Assembly (NCBI RefSeq): GCF_000739015.1
Contig: NZ_JPUG01000073.1
Location: 124,001-188,000, forward strand
Direction: 5' to 3'
Length of the DNA: 64,000 nt
Origin: Microvirga sp. BSC39
Lineage (GTDB): Bacteria; Pseudomonadota; Alphaproteobacteria; Rhizobiales; Beijerinckiaceae
The position numbers and the translations under genes are program-made. The notes beneath the pieces were generated by a model. The model did no database searches and was not told where the DNA came from. It saw only the letters and a program-made list of their open reading frames with translations. This document shows, piece by piece, positions 50,514 through 59,151 of the stretch (positions within the stretch are counted from its first letter, which is position 1; every line of letters starts with the position of its first letter).

Positions 50514-52115
50514 ATGAAAAAATCAGCCCTTTTCGCAGCCATCTGCGTTCCGGCTTTCCTGGCCGGTGCCCCCCTGGCCGCCAAGACCCTCGTTTACTGC
50601 TCCGAAGGCAGCCCCGAGAACTTCTACCCTGGCGTGAACACCACCGGCACGTCCTTCGACGCCGCTGAGCAGATCTACAACCGTATCGTCGAGTTCGAGC
50701 GCGGCGGCACCAAGGTCGTTCCCAGCCTCGCCGAGAAGTGGGACGTCTCCGCCGACGGCACCGTGTACACCTTCACCCTGCGCAAGGGCGTGAAGTGGCA
50801 CTCCAACAAGAATTTCAAGCCGACCCGCGACATGAATGCCGATGACATCGTGTTCATGTTCGAGCGTCAGTGGAAGGAAGAGAACCCCTTCTTCAAGGTC
50901 ACGAGCCCTAACCACTCCTACTTCAACGACATGGGCATGCCCAAGCTGCTGAAGTCGGTGGAAAAGGTCGACGACTACACCGTCCGCATCACCCTCAATC
51001 AGCCTGAGGCGCCGTTCCTGGCCAACATGGCCATGATGTGGTCGAGCGTGCAGTCGAAGGAATACGCCGATGCCATGATGAAGGCCGGCACCCCGGAGAA
51101 GATCGACCAAGAGCCGATCGGCACCGGCCCGTTCTACCTGGTGCAATACCAGAAGGATGCGATCATCCGCTACAAGGCGTTCCCCGAGTATTGGGCCGGC
51201 AAGGCGAAGATCGACGACCTCGTCTTCTCGATCACCCCGGACGCCTCCGTGCGCTGGGCGAAGCTGCAGAAGGGCGAATGCCATGTCATGCCGTATCCGA
51301 ACCCGGCTGACCTCGAGGCGATGAAGAAGGATCCGAACGTTCAGATCCTCGAGCAGGCAGGCCTGAACGTCGGCTACCTCGCCTATCAGACCACGAAGAA
51401 GCCCTTCGACGACGTGCGCGTCCGCAAGGCCTTCAACATGGCCATGAACAAGAAGGCGATCGTCGACGCCGTGTTCCTCGGCTCGGGCGTTCCGGCCAAG
51501 AACCCGATCCCGCCGTCCATGTGGTCGTACAACGAGTCCGTGAAGGAAGACGAGTTCAACCCGGAAGCGGCCAAGAAGCTGCTCGCCGAGGCTGGCTACC
51601 CGAACGGCCTTGAGACCGACCTGTGGGCGATGCCGGTTCAGCGTCCCTACAATCCGAATGCGCGCCGCATCGCGGAGCTCATGCAGGCCGACCTCGCCAA
51701 AATCGGCGTGAAGGCCGAGATCAAGAGCTTCGAGTGGGGTGAGTACCGCAAGCGGGCTCAGGCCGGCGAGCACCAGATGGCTCAGCTCGGCTGGACCGGC
51801 GACAACGGCGATCCGGACAACTTCCTGCACACCCTGCTGGGCTGCGCCTCGGCGCAGAGCGCTTCCGGCTCGAACATCGCCAAGTGGTGCCACAAGCCCT
51901 TCGACGATCTCGTGACGAAGGCGAAGGTCACGACGGACCAGGCCGAGCGCACGAAGCTCTACGAGCAGGCTCAGCTGATCTTCAAGGAGCAGGCTCCCTG
52001 GTTCACGGTGGCTCACGCCGTGCAGCTGAAGCCGGTCCGCAAGGAAGTCGTGGACTTCAAGCTCTCGCCGTTCGGTCGCCACACCTTCTACGGCGTGGAC
52101 ATCAACAGCAAGTAA
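50514..52115 (+). CDS. dppA: Dipeptide ABC transporter periplasmic binding protein
   Basis: The 533-residue family 5 extracellular solute-binding protein starts with a signal peptide (MKKSALFAAICVPAFLAGAPLAA). The mature N-terminus KTLVYCSEGSPENFYPGVNTTGTSFDAA is very close to DppA proteins, and GDNGDPDNFLHTLLGC and IAKWCHKPFDDL are also DppA-like. It binds dipeptides, and in some bacteria haem or aminolevulinate, for the dppBCDF importer encoded next. AAAGG precedes the ATG. A terminator lies before dppB, so dppA is probably made in excess. Confidence 0.95.
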   Translation: MKKSALFAAICVPAFLAGAPLAAKTLVYCSEGSPENFYPGVNTTGTSFDAAEQIYNRIVEFERGGTKVVPSLAEKWDVSADGTVYTFTLRKGVKWHSNKNFKPTRDMNADDIVFMFERQWKEENPFFKVTSPNHSYFNDMGMPKLLKSVEKVDDYTVRITLNQPEAPFLANMAMMWSSVQSKEYADAMMKAGTPEKIDQEPIGTGPFYLVQYQKDAIIRYKAFPEYWAGKAKIDDLVFSITPDASVRWAKLQKGECHVMPYPNPADLEAMKKDPNVQILEQAGLNVGYLAYQTTKKPFDDVRVRKAFNMAMNKKAIVDAVFLGSGVPAKNPIPPSMWSYNESVKEDEFNPEAAKKLLAEAGYPNGLETDLWAMPVQRPYNPNARRIAELMQADLAKIGVKAEIKSFEWGEYRKRAQAGEHQMAQLGWTGDNGDPDNFLHTLLGCASAQSASGSNIAKWCHKPFDDLVTKAKVTTDQAERTKLYEQAQLIFKEQAPWFTVAHAVQLKPVRKEVVDFKLSPFGRHTFYGVDINSK

Positions 52116-52136
52116 GCTCACTTCCCTTCAACCTAC

Positions 52137-52170
52137 GGCGGAGCGGCTTCTAAGGCCGCTCCGCCTTTTT
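52137..52170 (+). terminator. Terminator/attenuator between dppA and dppB
   Basis: GGCGGAGCGGC (52137-52147) and GCCGCTCCGCC (52155-52165) form an 11-bp perfect stem with a 7-base loop, followed by five Ts (52166-52170). dppB starts 12 bases later. Partial read-through would set the usual excess of binding protein over permease. Confidence 0.85.
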
Positions 52171-52181
52171 ACATTCAGCCG

Positions 52182-53192
52182 ATGCTCCGCTTCATCCTCA
52201 CTCGCGTCAGCTTGATCATTCCGACCTTTCTCGGGATCACATTGCTGGCCTTCTTCCTGATCCGCCTCGTGCCAGGCGATCCGATTGAAACCCTCGCCGG
52301 CGAACGCGGGATCGATCCCGCACGCCATGAACAGCTCCGCAAGGAATACGGCTTCGACAAGCCGATCCTTGTCCAGTACGGGATCTATCTGGCCCGCGTC
52401 CTGCAGGGGGATCTTGGCAAGTCCATGATCACGCAGGAGCCGGTGCTGAGCGAGTTCTCGGCGCTGTTCCCGGCCACCATCGAGCTCGCCACCTGCGCGA
52501 TCCTCTTCGCGCTGCTGCTCGGTCTTCCGGCAGGCATCATCGCGGCGATCAGGCGAAATTCGATCTTCGACCATGGCGTCATGGGCATCTCGCTTGCCGG
52601 TTACTCCATGCCGATCTTCTGGTGGGGCCTGATCCTGATCCTGCTGTTCTCGGTGCAGTTCGACCTGACGCCCGTCTCGGGCCGCATCGACGTGCTGTAC
52701 TACATAGAGCCGATCACCGGCTTCCTGTTGGTCGACACGCTCCTGTCGGACGAGCCGGAGGCCTTCTGGTCGGCGGTCAGGCACCTGATCCTGCCCACCA
52801 TCGTGCTCGGGACCGTGCCGCTCGCGGTGATTGCCCGCATGACACGCTCCGCCATGCTGGAAGTTCTCGGCGAGGACTACATCCGCACCGCCAAGGCGAA
52901 GGGTCTTTCCCGATTCCGGGTCGTTGCCCTGCATGCTCTGCGCAACGCCCTCATTCCCGTCGTGACCGTGATCGGCCTGCAGATCGGCGTGCTGTTCACC
53001 GGAGCGATTCTCACCGAGACGATCTTCTCCTGGCCGGGTGTCGGCAAGTGGCTTATCGACGCCATCTTCCGGCGCGACTATCCCGTCCTGCAGGGCGGTG
53101 CGCTGCTGCTGGGCGTGGTCGTCATGAGCGTGAACCTCCTCGTCGACCTTGCCTACGGCCTCATCAATCCTCGCATCAGGCATACGCGATGA
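52182..53192 (+). CDS. dppB: Dipeptide ABC transporter permease DppB
   Basis: The 336-residue inner-membrane subunit begins MLRFILTRVSLIIPTFLGITLLAFFLIRLVPGDP, the DppB/OppB signature with the first helix and PGDP. About six helices and the EAA loop (EDYIRTAKAKGLSRFRVVALHALRNALIPVVT) near 225-265 are seen. It pairs with DppC. Its stop overlaps the dppC start (ATGA). Confidence 0.95.
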   Translation: MLRFILTRVSLIIPTFLGITLLAFFLIRLVPGDPIETLAGERGIDPARHEQLRKEYGFDKPILVQYGIYLARVLQGDLGKSMITQEPVLSEFSALFPATIELATCAILFALLLGLPAGIIAAIRRNSIFDHGVMGISLAGYSMPIFWWGLILILLFSVQFDLTPVSGRIDVLYYIEPITGFLLVDTLLSDEPEAFWSAVRHLILPTIVLGTVPLAVIARMTRSAMLEVLGEDYIRTAKAKGLSRFRVVALHALRNALIPVVTVIGLQIGVLFTGAILTETIFSWPGVGKWLIDAIFRRDYPVLQGGALLLGVVVMSVNLLVDLAYGLINPRIRHTR

Positions 53193-54100
53193 CCACTGAA
53201 ACCATGGAAGCTCCGGCCGTCGCTGCGCCGACGGCCACACCTCCTCATCCCTTGCGCGAGTTCTGGGGCTATTTCAGCGCCAATCACGGCGCCGTCGCTG
53301 GGCTCGTCGTTATCGTCGCCGTCGTGCTCATCGCGCTGCTGGCCGATGTAATCGCACCTCACTCGCCCTATCTGACGGACACTTCGATCGCTCTCAAGCC
53401 CCCGTTCTGGCAGGAGGGCGGCACGCTGGCTTATCCTCTCGGCACGGACCCGATCGGCCGCGATATCCTGTCCCGCCTGATCCACGGCGCGCGGCTGTCG
53501 CTCCTCATCGGCATCTTCGTTGTGGCGATCTCGATCGCAGTGGGAACCGTGCTCGGTCTCGTGGCAGGCTTCTTTCGAGGCATGACCGAGATCTTCATCA
53601 TGCGCCTGATGGACATCATCCTCACGCTGCCGAGCCTTCTGCTCGCCATCGTGATCGTGGCGGTGCTGGGCCCGGGTCTGATGAACGCGATGCTGGCGGT
53701 TGCCCTGGTGATCCTGCCGCATTACGTGCGCCTTGCCCGCGCGGCGGTGATCACGGAGACCTCCAAGGACTACGTGACGGCCGCCCGCGTGAGCGGCGCC
53801 GGCACGACGCGCCTGATGTTCCGGGAAGTGCTGCCGAACTGCACCGCTCCTCTGATCGTTCAGGCCTCGCTGGGCATCTCGACCGCGATCCTGGATGCGG
53901 CAGCCCTGGGTTTCCTCGGCCTCGGCGCGCAGCCTCCGTCCCCCGAATGGGGCACCATGCTGGCTGATGCCCGCGAGTTCGTGCTCCGCGCCTGGTGGGT
54001 CGTAACCTTCCCGGGTCTGGCGATCCTCGTCACGGTGCTTGCCTTCAATCTTCTGGGCGACGGTCTTCGCGACGCCCTCGATCCAAAACTGAAGCGCTGA
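53189..54100 (+). CDS. dppC: Dipeptide ABC transporter permease DppC
   Basis: The 303-residue partner permease has a polar Ala/Pro-rich N-terminus of about 25 residues, then LREFWGYFSANHGAVAGLVVIVAVVLIALLAD, then LGTDPIGRDILSRLIHGARLSL, the DppC/OppC hallmark, and the EAA loop (SKDYVTAARVSGAGTTRLMFREVLPN). The ATG at 53189 overlaps the dppB stop. An apparent longer frame from 52622 lies inside dppB. Confidence 0.95.
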   Translation: MTTETMEAPAVAAPTATPPHPLREFWGYFSANHGAVAGLVVIVAVVLIALLADVIAPHSPYLTDTSIALKPPFWQEGGTLAYPLGTDPIGRDILSRLIHGARLSLLIGIFVVAISIAVGTVLGLVAGFFRGMTEIFIMRLMDIILTLPSLLLAIVIVAVLGPGLMNAMLAVALVILPHYVRLARAAVITETSKDYVTAARVSGAGTTRLMFREVLPNCTAPLIVQASLGISTAILDAAALGFLGLGAQPPSPEWGTMLADAREFVLRAWWVVTFPGLAILVTVLAFNLLGDGLRDALDPKLKR

Positions 54101-54102
54101 TC

Positions 54103-55119
54103 ATGGCTCTTGTAGAAATTGAAAACCTGTCGGTCGAATTCCCGACCCAAGGCGGCATCATGCGGGCCGTCGACGGCGTGAGCCTCAGGCTCGACGAGGG
54201 CGAGGTGCTCGGCGTCGTGGGCGAATCCGGCTCCGGCAAAAGCGTCACGATGCTGGCTCTCATGGGCCTCATCCCCTTCCCTGGCCGCGTGCGCGCCGAC
54301 AAGCTCGCCTTCAACGGCCGCGACCTCCTGACGATCTCGGACAAGGACCGGCGCAAGCTCACCGGCAAAGACGTCGCGATGATATTCCAGGAGCCGACGA
54401 CCAGCCTCAACCCGTCCTTCACGGTCGGATTCCAGCTCACGGAAACCTTGCGCCTGCACGAGGGCATGGACCGGAAGGCCGCCGGGCGCCGGGCCGTGGA
54501 GCTGCTTGGTCAGGTTGGTATTCCGTCACCGGAAAGCCGGTTGTCCGCCTATCCGCACCAGCTCTCGGGCGGCATGAACCAGCGCGTGATGATCGCCATG
54601 GCCATCGCCTGCAACCCGAAGCTGCTCATCGCCGACGAGCCGACCACCGCTCTCGACGTGACGATCCAGGCCCAGATCCTCGACCTGCTCATATCGCTCC
54701 AGAAGGAGCGCAACATGGGCCTGGTCATGATCACCCACAACATGGGCGTGGTGGCCGATACCGCGCAGCGGGTGATGGTGATGTATGCGGGGCAGATCAT
54801 GGAGGAGCGCTCCGCCGCCGACCTCTTCGCCTCGCCGCAGCATCCTTATACGGCCGCCCTGTTGGCGGCGCTCCCCGAGCGCAGCGAGGGAGGGCGTCTG
54901 GCGACCATCCCCGGCGTGGTGCCAGGCCTTTACGACCGTCCCAAGGGGTGCCTGTTCAGCCCGCGCTGCGCCTACGCCACCGAGCATTCGCGCAACGTGC
55001 GCCCCGACCTGCGCGCCTGGGCGGGCGGTCACATCCGCTGCCATTATCCCCTCGGCGATCCAAACCGGAGCGCCGACATTCAGCATGATCATCCCGTTGG
55101 GACGGAGGCTGCATCGTGA
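54103..55119 (+). CDS. dppD: Dipeptide ABC transporter ATP-binding protein DppD
   Basis: The 338-residue ATPase has Walker A GESGSGKSV, signature LSGGMNQRV and Walker B LLIADEPTTALD. The C-terminal oligopeptide/dipeptide extension has CLFSPRCAYATEHSRN and a last Cys in RCHYPL. Compared with DppF it has Ser where the third Cys of the usual four-Cys pattern is found. The start is 2 bases past the dppC stop. It works as a heterodimer with DppF. Confidence 0.95.
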   Translation: MALVEIENLSVEFPTQGGIMRAVDGVSLRLDEGEVLGVVGESGSGKSVTMLALMGLIPFPGRVRADKLAFNGRDLLTISDKDRRKLTGKDVAMIFQEPTTSLNPSFTVGFQLTETLRLHEGMDRKAAGRRAVELLGQVGIPSPESRLSAYPHQLSGGMNQRVMIAMAIACNPKLLIADEPTTALDVTIQAQILDLLISLQKERNMGLVMITHNMGVVADTAQRVMVMYAGQIMEERSAADLFASPQHPYTAALLAALPERSEGGRLATIPGVVPGLYDRPKGCLFSPRCAYATEHSRNVRPDLRAWAGGHIRCHYPLGDPNRSADIQHDHPVGTEAAS

Positions 55120-56099
55120 AGGCTCCCGTTGTCGAAGCCAAGGGCCTGAAGCAGGTCTATAAAATCAAGCGCGGCCTGTTCAAGGAACCGGCAGCCCTGC
55201 AGGCCGTCGGCGGCATTTCCTTCGCCATCGAGCCCGGCAAGACCCTTGCGGTCGTGGGCGAGTCGGGCTGCGGCAAGTCTACGCTCGCCCGCATGGTGAC
55301 CCTGATCGAGAAGCCCACCGAGGGTGGGCTGACCATCGACGGGATCGATGCGGTCAATCCGCCGGCAAATTATGCCAAGGACCTGCGCCGCATGGTGCAG
55401 TTCGTCTTCCAGAATCCCTACGGCTCGCTCAACCCGCGCAAGAAGGTGGGCACGATCCTGGAGGAGCCGCTGGCCATCAACACCAAGCTCTCAAGCTCCG
55501 AACGCACTGAGCGCGCGCGAGCCATGATGGCGAAGGTGGGCCTGCGGCCGGAGCACTACAACCGCTACCCGCACATGTTCTCCGGCGGTCAGCGCCAGCG
55601 CATCGCGATTGCGCGCGCGCTGATGCTTTCGCCGAAGCTCGTGGTGGCGGACGAGCCGGTCTCGGCCCTCGACGTTTCGATCCAGGCGCAGGTGCTCAAC
55701 CTTCTGGCCGACCTGCAGGAGGAGATGGGCCTGGCCTATCTCTTCATCTCGCACGATCTCGGCGTGGTCCGGCACATCGCCCACGACGTGCTGGTCATGT
55801 ATCTCGGCCATGCGGTCGAGCACGGCCCGAAGGAGAAGATCTACGCGCGTCCGCTGCACCCCTACACGCAGGCGCTGCTTTCCTCCACGCCCGGCATCAC
55901 CGGGGTGAAGCGCAAGCGCATCATCCTGAAAGGGGAGCTTCCCTCGCCGCTCAACCCGCCGAAGGGCTGCGTGTTCTCGACCCGCTGCCCCTATGTGACA
56001 GAGCGCTGCAAGGTGGAGCGTCCCGCCCTGCGGGAACTCGACGGGCGGCAGGTCGCCTGCCACTACGCCGAGAACTTCCTGAAGGAAGCGGCGGCTTGA
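55116..56099 (+). CDS. dppF: Dipeptide ABC transporter ATP-binding protein DppF
   Basis: The 327-residue ATPase has Walker A GESGCGKST, Q-loop FVFQNPYGSLNPRKKVG (DppF-typical), signature FSGGQRQRI and Walker B LVVADEPVSALD. The C-terminal extension carries the complete Cys set CVFSTRCPYVTERC plus ACHY. It begins with GTG at 55116, overlapping the dppD stop (GTGA). It is the last gene of the dpp operon. Confidence 0.95.
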   Translation: MKAPVVEAKGLKQVYKIKRGLFKEPAALQAVGGISFAIEPGKTLAVVGESGCGKSTLARMVTLIEKPTEGGLTIDGIDAVNPPANYAKDLRRMVQFVFQNPYGSLNPRKKVGTILEEPLAINTKLSSSERTERARAMMAKVGLRPEHYNRYPHMFSGGQRQRIAIARALMLSPKLVVADEPVSALDVSIQAQVLNLLADLQEEMGLAYLFISHDLGVVRHIAHDVLVMYLGHAVEHGPKEKIYARPLHPYTQALLSSTPGITGVKRKRIILKGELPSPLNPPKGCVFSTRCPYVTERCKVERPALRELDGRQVACHYAENFLKEAAA

Positions 56100-56103
56100 A
56101 CCG

Positions 56104-58122
56104 TTAAGCAGGCAACGGCAGCCGCTTGGCTGCCGTTGCCTCATTTTCGCTTGAGGAATTGGCCTTCTCCGGCAGCTTCTCGTCGCCGGTAGCCACCTTG
56201 AGGCATTGCACCACCGCATCGCGCAGGGACGAGACGTAGTAATTGGCGCCGAGCGTGGCGCGCATCGTCTCGCTCTTCAGCACCGCATCTTCTGCCGGCC
56301 AGAGACCGACAAGGGTCGGAGCCTTGGCCTTCTGCTTCAGCCGCCGCAGCAGGTAGCGCAGATGCGCCGGCGTGCCGCTGATCTCCAGATAGCTGATGCA
56401 CACCATCTGCACGCCGGTCATATCCAGGTTGAAGATCTGCCGGCGCGACACGGCCTCATGCGGCACGACGCGGATGCCTAATCCATGCTTGCTCAGGAGC
56501 TGCGCAAGCATTTCGGAGGCTGCTTCATCCAGAGGTCCGCGGCCTGCGACGCACAACACTGCTCCCTCGGCTCTCCAGACTTCCGGAATCCGGCTCTCCT
56601 CCGGCAGGGCCTCGGGCACCGCCGGATCCTTGTTCGCAGGCTTCTCGCTCGCAGGAGCCGCAACCGGCTCATCCTCCGTGTCCTCCGGCTCGGGCTCCAC
56701 ATCGTCATGCCCGCCCAGGTCCTGCACCAGGGCGCGGATCACGTCCTTGACCTGATCGAGCTGGCGGTGGGTGAGGACCCCGCGTGTCGCGTCATTGGCG
56801 GCAAGCTGGAGCCCCCGCAGGGCAACCTCATCGTAATAGGACGTCAGCGAACGCTCCTTGAGGAGCAGTTCCGCCGATTCCAGGGCTTCGTCCGGATCGC
56901 CTGCGAGCATGCGCTGATAGAGGTTCTCGGCCGGCGTCAGGGCAGGCCGGTCGCCGAGCAGCACGTCGAGAAACTCAAGCCGCTCCACATGCCTGCCCAG
57001 CACCACGAGGCACAGGGTCAGGGGCGTTGCGATCAGCAGGCCGACCGGTCCCCAGATCCAGGTCCAGAAGATGGCCGAAATGACGACGGCGAAGGGTGAG
57101 AGGCCCGTGCTCTGCCCATAGACCACAGGCTCGACCACATGGCCCATCAGGGGCTCGCCGATAGCATAGAATGCGAGTGTCATGAGAGCCATGGACCAGC
57201 CGGGATCGACCGAAGCGGCAAGCAGGATCGGCGGCACGGCGGCAAGGAACGAGCCGATATAGGGCACGAAGCGCATGAGGGTGGCAAAGACGCCCCATAG
57301 GATGGGGCTCGGCACCCCGATCAGCCATAGGCCGATCGCTGCCACCACACCGAAGGACGCGTTCAGCGCCAGCTGGGTCAGGAAATACCGGCTGAGGCGC
57401 CGCGCAGCATCGTCCATGGCGGCCGTGGCGCGATGCAGGTCGCTGGCCCCGAACAGGCGGATCATCCGGTCGCGCAAATCCTCGCGCTGCATGAGGATGA
57501 AGACCAGAACGACAAACACGATACCCATGGTGGCCAGGGGCTCGAGCAGGGGCAAAAGCACGTTCCTGGCGACCTGGGCCGGTGTCGGATCCGGCTCGTG
57601 CACTTCTACGGGGAGAGGCTTCGGCTCCGCAGGCGGCGGTGGCGTGGTGGCATTGGGAGACGCGGGCGCCTGCTGCTCTGGCGGCGGCTCTGCGACGGCT
57701 TGGTCGAAGCGACGGCCGAAATCCTTCAGGAGCGCCGGCAGCTTGCCGAGCGAACCCTCGCGCAGGTGGCCGATCTTGTTCTCGATGGTGCTCTGATAGC
57801 GCGGCAGATCGGTTGCTAAGCCGGCGACCTGGAAGCCGATGACGGTGGCCAGGGACACGATGATCCCTAAAGCGACCAGCACGGCGATGATGACGGCCGG
57901 CACCCGGCTGAGTCGCCACCGGCGCAGCAGCTCGACGAACGGCGCAAGCACGAACGCCAGCAGGATGGCGAGCACGACGGGCAGGAAAACCTCCCGTCCG
58001 ACATAGAGCGCGGCCAGCACGACGACACACACAGCCAGGGTCAGCAGGCCGGAAAGCCCCGGAACGCCGGGGGGCTGAATCTCCGTCTCCGGAGGGGGCG
58101 CGGGGGTCGGTGCGGGGCGCAT
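56104..58122 (-). CDS. AI-2E-family transporter with a long C-terminal cytoplasmic domain
   Basis: The 672-residue protein is far longer than the usual 340-400. About residues 20-395 form the AI-2E (YdiK/PerM-like) permease with some eight helices and conserved MRFVPYIGSFLAAVPPILLA and GHVVEPVVYGQSTGLSPFAVVISAIFW. A Pro-rich periplasmic or loop insert lies near 145-185. Residues about 400-670 are soluble and acidic, ending in a Rossmann/B12-binding-like fold (AVLCVAGRGPLDEAASEMLAQLLSKHGLGIRVV) without the DxHxxG cobalamin motif. The family exports small molecules or ions. The substrate is unknown. Confidence 0.87.
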   Translation of the reverse strand: MRPAPTPAPPPETEIQPPGVPGLSGLLTLAVCVVVLAALYVGREVFLPVVLAILLAFVLAPFVELLRRWRLSRVPAVIIAVLVALGIIVSLATVIGFQVAGLATDLPRYQSTIENKIGHLREGSLGKLPALLKDFGRRFDQAVAEPPPEQQAPASPNATTPPPPAEPKPLPVEVHEPDPTPAQVARNVLLPLLEPLATMGIVFVVLVFILMQREDLRDRMIRLFGASDLHRATAAMDDAARRLSRYFLTQLALNASFGVVAAIGLWLIGVPSPILWGVFATLMRFVPYIGSFLAAVPPILLAASVDPGWSMALMTLAFYAIGEPLMGHVVEPVVYGQSTGLSPFAVVISAIFWTWIWGPVGLLIATPLTLCLVVLGRHVERLEFLDVLLGDRPALTPAENLYQRMLAGDPDEALESAELLLKERSLTSYYDEVALRGLQLAANDATRGVLTHRQLDQVKDVIRALVQDLGGHDDVEPEPEDTEDEPVAAPASEKPANKDPAVPEALPEESRIPEVWRAEGAVLCVAGRGPLDEAASEMLAQLLSKHGLGIRVVPHEAVSRRQIFNLDMTGVQMVCISYLEISGTPAHLRYLLRRLKQKAKAPTLVGLWPAEDAVLKSETMRATLGANYYVSSLRDAVVQCLKVATGDEKLPEKANSSSENEATAAKRLPLPA
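56111..56140 (+). terminator. dpp operon terminator inside the 3' end of the convergent gene
   Basis: GGCAACGGCAGCC (56111-56123) and GGCTGCCGTTGCC (56128-56140) form a perfect 13-bp stem with a 4-base loop, followed on the plus strand by TCATTTT. The stem is also coding sequence for the last residues (around AAKRLPLPA) of the minus-strand AI-2E gene, whose stop is at 56104-56106. Confidence 0.65.
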
Positions 58123-58314
58123 TCAGGTGATCTCTGCAGGCCGGCGGGACGATCCCGCTGGCCTGCAAACAACGTGCTCAAGCCTGAAACGATCCTTAAG
58201 CTTGGCCGAAAGCGTGTCCGTTCAAAATGCTGGGACCTTTTGCCATCTGCAAGCCTTAAGGATGCGCACCCATCTCAAGGGTACGAAATTCCCGCCGAGC
58301 GGCTTCAATCTCCC

Positions 58315-59106
58315 ATGTCGATCACCAGACGCAACCTTCTGATCGGGGCAGCCCTTGCTGCCTCTTCCACCGCCCAGGCCCAACAGGACAAGTCCCTCTC
58401 GATGCCCCTCACCGCACAGCGCAACGCGTTCAAGAGCGGCGGCAAGGCGATTGCCGTCGAAACCTTTCAGGGGCCCGGCGCCTCGCCCCGTCCCACGCTC
58501 CTCATGCTGCATGGCGCCGACGGCTTAGGCTACAACAGCCAGTACCGCGAGGCGGCTCGCGACGTGGCGGCCGCCGGCTATCAGGTTCACCTGGTTCACT
58601 ATCTCGACCGCACGGGTGAGAAGCGGGCGTCGTTCAGCACCCTGTTCCAGAACTTCATGCCCTGGATGAGCACGGTCCAGGATGCCCTGACCTTCGCGGC
58701 GAATCATCCGGGCGCCGATTCGAGCCGTATCGGCATCGTGGGCATTTCCCTGGGCGCTGCCTTAGGGTTGGCCGTGTCGAGCACCGATTCGCGCGTGAAG
58801 GCGCTGGTGAACTATTTCGGCCCCCTGCCGCAGGGCGCGATCGCCACCACCTCGCGGCTGCCGCCGACCCTGGTGCTGCACGGCTCGGCCGATCCCATCG
58901 TGCCGGTGGCCAATGCCTATGCGGTGGAAGCCCTGCTGCGCCAGCAGAACGTGCCGCACGAGGTGAAGGTCTATCCCGGCCAGGGCCACGGTTTCAGGGG
59001 CGCTGCGGAGGAGGACGCGAGCCGCAGGGCACTGGCCTTCCTGCAGCGCCACCTCGCCGGCAACCGGGCGTCGACGAACTCAGACCCCCTTTCCGTGGAT
59101 GGCTGA
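58315..59106 (+). CDS. Exported dienelactone-hydrolase-like alpha/beta hydrolase
   Basis: The 263-residue protein has a twin-arginine-like signal (MSITRRNLLIGAALAASSTAQA) and an alpha/beta hydrolase core: LLMLHGADGLGYN, nucleophile elbow GIVGISLGAALG with Ser145, acid in LHGSADPIVPV, and His in GQGHGF. Dienelactone hydrolases normally use Cys as the nucleophile, so Ser points to an esterase or peptidase-like activity. The start at 58315 is placed at the signal peptide. The frame opens at 58174. The substrate is unknown. Confidence 0.82.
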   Translation: MSITRRNLLIGAALAASSTAQAQQDKSLSMPLTAQRNAFKSGGKAIAVETFQGPGASPRPTLLMLHGADGLGYNSQYREAARDVAAAGYQVHLVHYLDRTGEKRASFSTLFQNFMPWMSTVQDALTFAANHPGADSSRIGIVGISLGAALGLAVSSTDSRVKALVNYFGPLPQGAIATTSRLPPTLVLHGSADPIVPVANAYAVEALLRQQNVPHEVKVYPGQGHGFRGAAEEDASRRALAFLQRHLAGNRASTNSDPLSVDG

Positions 59107-59151
59107 CGGGACTAAGACTTCAGGTCTCCCAATCAACAGGCAGGAGCGACC

